From the NCBI GenBank assembly GCA_023451915.1, contig JAEXXS010000204.1, positions 1 to 7,642 on the forward strand: a stretch of DNA of 7,642 bases, read 5' to 3'. Origin of the DNA: Pseudomonadota bacterium (GTDB lineage Bacteria > Pseudomonadota > Alphaproteobacteria > Rhizobiales > Rhizobiaceae). Below are positions 6,051 through 7,642 of this stretch, piece by piece. Made by a program: the position numbers and the translations under genes. The first letter of the stretch is position 1; every line of letters starts with the position of its first letter. The notes below the pieces were generated by a model. That model had not been told where the DNA came from. It did not search any database and was given only the letters and a program-made list of their open reading frames with translations.

Positions 6051-7637
6051 CTAAAATAGCGATCCCTGCCCGCCAGAGCGAGCCGATGCAGGTTTTTTCG
6101 GCGCGCCTGGTTTGGCTGACGATTCGTCGTCTCTGCCGTCATCGGCAATCACCGCAACATCGCCATCACGGAAACGAAGCGACAGGGCATCGCCCGTAGC
6201 CACATTTGCCGCCTGCTTGACCGGGTTCCCATCCGCATCGAAGACGATGGCAAAGCCGCGATCCAGCACGCTTTCATAGGACAGGCTGCGCATGAGGCGT
6301 TCCAGTTCCTGTCCGCGCCGTTTGGCGCGTTCGATCAAAAGTCTCACGGCCTGATCGCGCCTACGATCCAGCTGATCGACCATTGAGTTGGCAAGACGGG
6401 TGCGACGCAAGATCGGTTCCGGGACCAGCCGGTTGCCACGATGCAAGAGCGCCGTGCGGCGTTCCCGCAAAAAGGCTTCCAGCGCGCGCGGCAATCGCTG
6501 ACCGAGCAACGACATGGTGCGTTGCTGTTCCACGAAACGGCGCTGCAGCAGGCGCGGCGACAATTGCCGGGCGCGCCCTTCAAAGTGAACGCGCTTCTTC
6601 TGCGTGTTGACGAACAGCGCCCGTGTCAGCCGCGAGGCGGATTCGTCAAAGCGGCGGCGTGGCAAGGCGAGCAGCTGATCGGCGGTGGGCAGCGCACGTG
6701 CCGCCGCGCGATGCGCCTGTCGCTTAAGATCGATGAAGCGCGACATGGCCGATGCAAGACGCGCCGATTGTCCGGCAAGCGTTGCCTGCAAATCAGCCCT
6801 CACCGGCACCGCCATTTCGGCAGCGCCTGTCGGGGTTGGTGCGCGGACATCGGCAGCAAGATCGATCAGCGTCCAGTCGGTTTCGTGGCCGACCGCCGAA
6901 ATCACCGGAATATGCGATGCCGCCACGGCGCGCACGACGATTTCGTCGTTGAAGCCCCAGAGGTCTTCCAGACTGCCGCCGCCGCGCGCCACGATCAGCA
7001 CATCGGGACGCGGGATCGCACCATCTTCCGGCAAGGCATTGAAGCCATTAACGGCAGCGGCCACTTCGAGACCGCTCGTCTCGCCCTGCACACGCACGGG
7101 CCAAACAATGACATGCAGCGGGTAGCGATCCGAAATGCGGTGAATAATATCGCGAATGACAGCGCCTGTCGGCGATGTCACCACCCCGATCACCCGCGGC
7201 ATGAAGGGCAAAAGCTGCTTGACCGCCGGATCGAACAGGCCTTCCGCCGCCAAGCGGCGCTTGCGCTCTTCCAGAAGCGCCATCAGCGCACCGGCGCCTG
7301 CCGGTTCCATCTGCTCGATGACGATCTGATATTTTGACGATCCCGGATAGGTGGTCAGCTTGCCGGTGGCGATAACCTCCATGCCCTCTTCGGGACGAAA
7401 GCGCAGGCGACCCATGGAGCCGCGCCAAATCACGGCTTCCAGCCGCGAGCGGTCGTCCTTCAAGGCAAAATAGGCATGACCGGACGAATGCGGTCCGCGA
7501 TAACCGGAGATTTCTCCCCGCACGCGCACATGGCCGAACACATCCTCGACCGTGCGCTTCAAAGCGCCGGAAATCTCGGAAACGCTATACTCGGCGACAT
7601 TCGACGATGCGCCGGTAAAACTCGAATCGGAACCCAT
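6051..7637 (-). CDS. xseA: Exodeoxyribonuclease VII large subunit
   Basis: This 528-residue protein is the catalytic subunit of exonuclease VII, which with XseB degrades single-stranded DNA from both ends into acid-soluble oligonucleotides in repair and damage tolerance. The N-terminal OB fold covers ~14-115 ([24 protein letters not shown]). The nuclease domain follows: [15 protein letters not shown] (151-165), [16 protein letters not shown] (217-232) and [17 protein letters not shown] (247-263) with APTPTGAAE (266-274). A long Arg-rich helical region (~280-460) corresponds to the coiled coil that binds XseB, and [11 protein letters not shown] marks the C-terminal fold. It is longer than the 456-residue E. 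coli protein, partly through a charged, Pro/Gly/Ser-rich tail ending QGSLF. ATG at 7637 is near the window edge, so its ribosome binding site is not visible. xseB is not in the window. Confidence 0.95.
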   Translation of the reverse strand: MGSDSSFTGASSNVAEYSVSEISGALKRTVEDVFGHVRVRGEISGYRGPHSSGHAYFALKDDRSRLEAVIWRGSMGRLRFRPEEGMEVIATGKLTTYPGSSKYQIVIEQMEPAGAGALMALLEERKRRLAAEGLFDPAVKQLLPFMPRVIGVVTSPTGAVIRDIIHRISDRYPLHVIVWPVRVQGETSGLEVAAAVNGFNALPEDGAIPRPDVLIVARGGGSLEDLWGFNDEIVVRAVAASHIPVISAVGHETDWTLIDLAADVRAPTPTGAAEMAVPVRADLQATLAGQSARLASAMSRFIDLKRQAHRAAARALPTADQLLALPRRRFDESASRLTRALFVNTQKKRVHFEGRARQLSPRLLQRRFVEQQRTMSLLGQRLPRALEAFLRERRTALLHRGNRLVPEPILRRTRLANSMVDQLDRRRDQAVRLLIERAKRRGQELERLMRSLSYESVLDRGFAIVFDADGNPVKQAANVATGDALSLRFRDGDVAVIADDGRDDESSAKPGAPKKPASARSGGQGSLF

Positions 7638-7642
7638 GCTCA

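Noticed and set aside
5876..6148. N-terminal extension of the L,D-transpeptidase to 340 residues, overlapping xseA
   Set aside because: The extension would bury the twin-arginine/lipobox signal about 110 residues into the protein and overlap xseA by 98 bases. The ATG at 5875 has AAAGAG at a good distance.
6441..7337. Long plus-strand open frame (298 codons) opposite xseA
   Set aside because: It lies wholly antisense to the clearly conserved xseA nuclease region. Its product is rich in Arg, His and Gln with no recognisable domain, as expected of a shadow frame in GC-rich coding DNA.
1..7642. Search for a new defence, mobile or multi-gene system
   Set aside because: All substantial frames are accounted for by six recognisable families plus one truncated small gene. 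No transposase, integrase, repeat array, toxin-antitoxin pair or foreign-looking base composition was seen.

Overview
The window reads as ordinary chromosome of an alphaproteobacterium of the order Hyphomicrobiales (Rhizobiales), most likely the Brucella/Ochrobactrum group. This placement is inferred from protein character: a plant-type glutamate-cysteine ligase, an alphaproteobacterial RsmE starting [10 protein letters not shown], a long XseA, and a YkuD L,D-transpeptidase. No database search was possible. Coding density is high. I see no tRNA, rRNA, CRISPR array, insertion sequence, prophage or integration site, and no gene-free stretch longer than about 195 bases.

Layout. Positions 1-2648 hold a minus-strand operon: a MarR-family regulator, then a 702-residue FUSC-family efflux permease, then the first 11 codons of a DUF1656 (AaeX-like) small membrane protein that runs off the left edge. 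Positions 2649-2843 form a divergent promoter region with operator-like palindromes. Positions 2844-3590 (rsmE, 16S rRNA m3U1498 methyltransferase) and 3689-5062 (gshA, first enzyme of glutathione synthesis) run on the plus strand, separated by 98 bases that carry a striking 30-base near-perfect palindrome. A bidirectional hairpin terminator at 5090-5117 lies between gshA and the converging minus-strand genes. Those are a YkuD L,D-transpeptidase with a lipoprotein-like, twin-arginine signal (5126-5875) and xseA, the exonuclease VII large subunit (6051-7637, complete).

Function. The left operon looks like a regulated efflux module resembling AaeXAB-type aromatic-acid exporters. The rest is housekeeping: ribosome modification, thiol redox, cell-wall cross-linking and DNA repair. 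I found no new multi-gene system. The observations most worth checking are small: a CtrA-type TTAA-N7-TTAA box upstream of the L,D-transpeptidase; the large palindrome ahead of gshA; a C-terminal QGSLF in XseA that resembles a sliding-clamp-binding motif; and cysteines in GshA matching one of the two redox pairs of plant enzymes.
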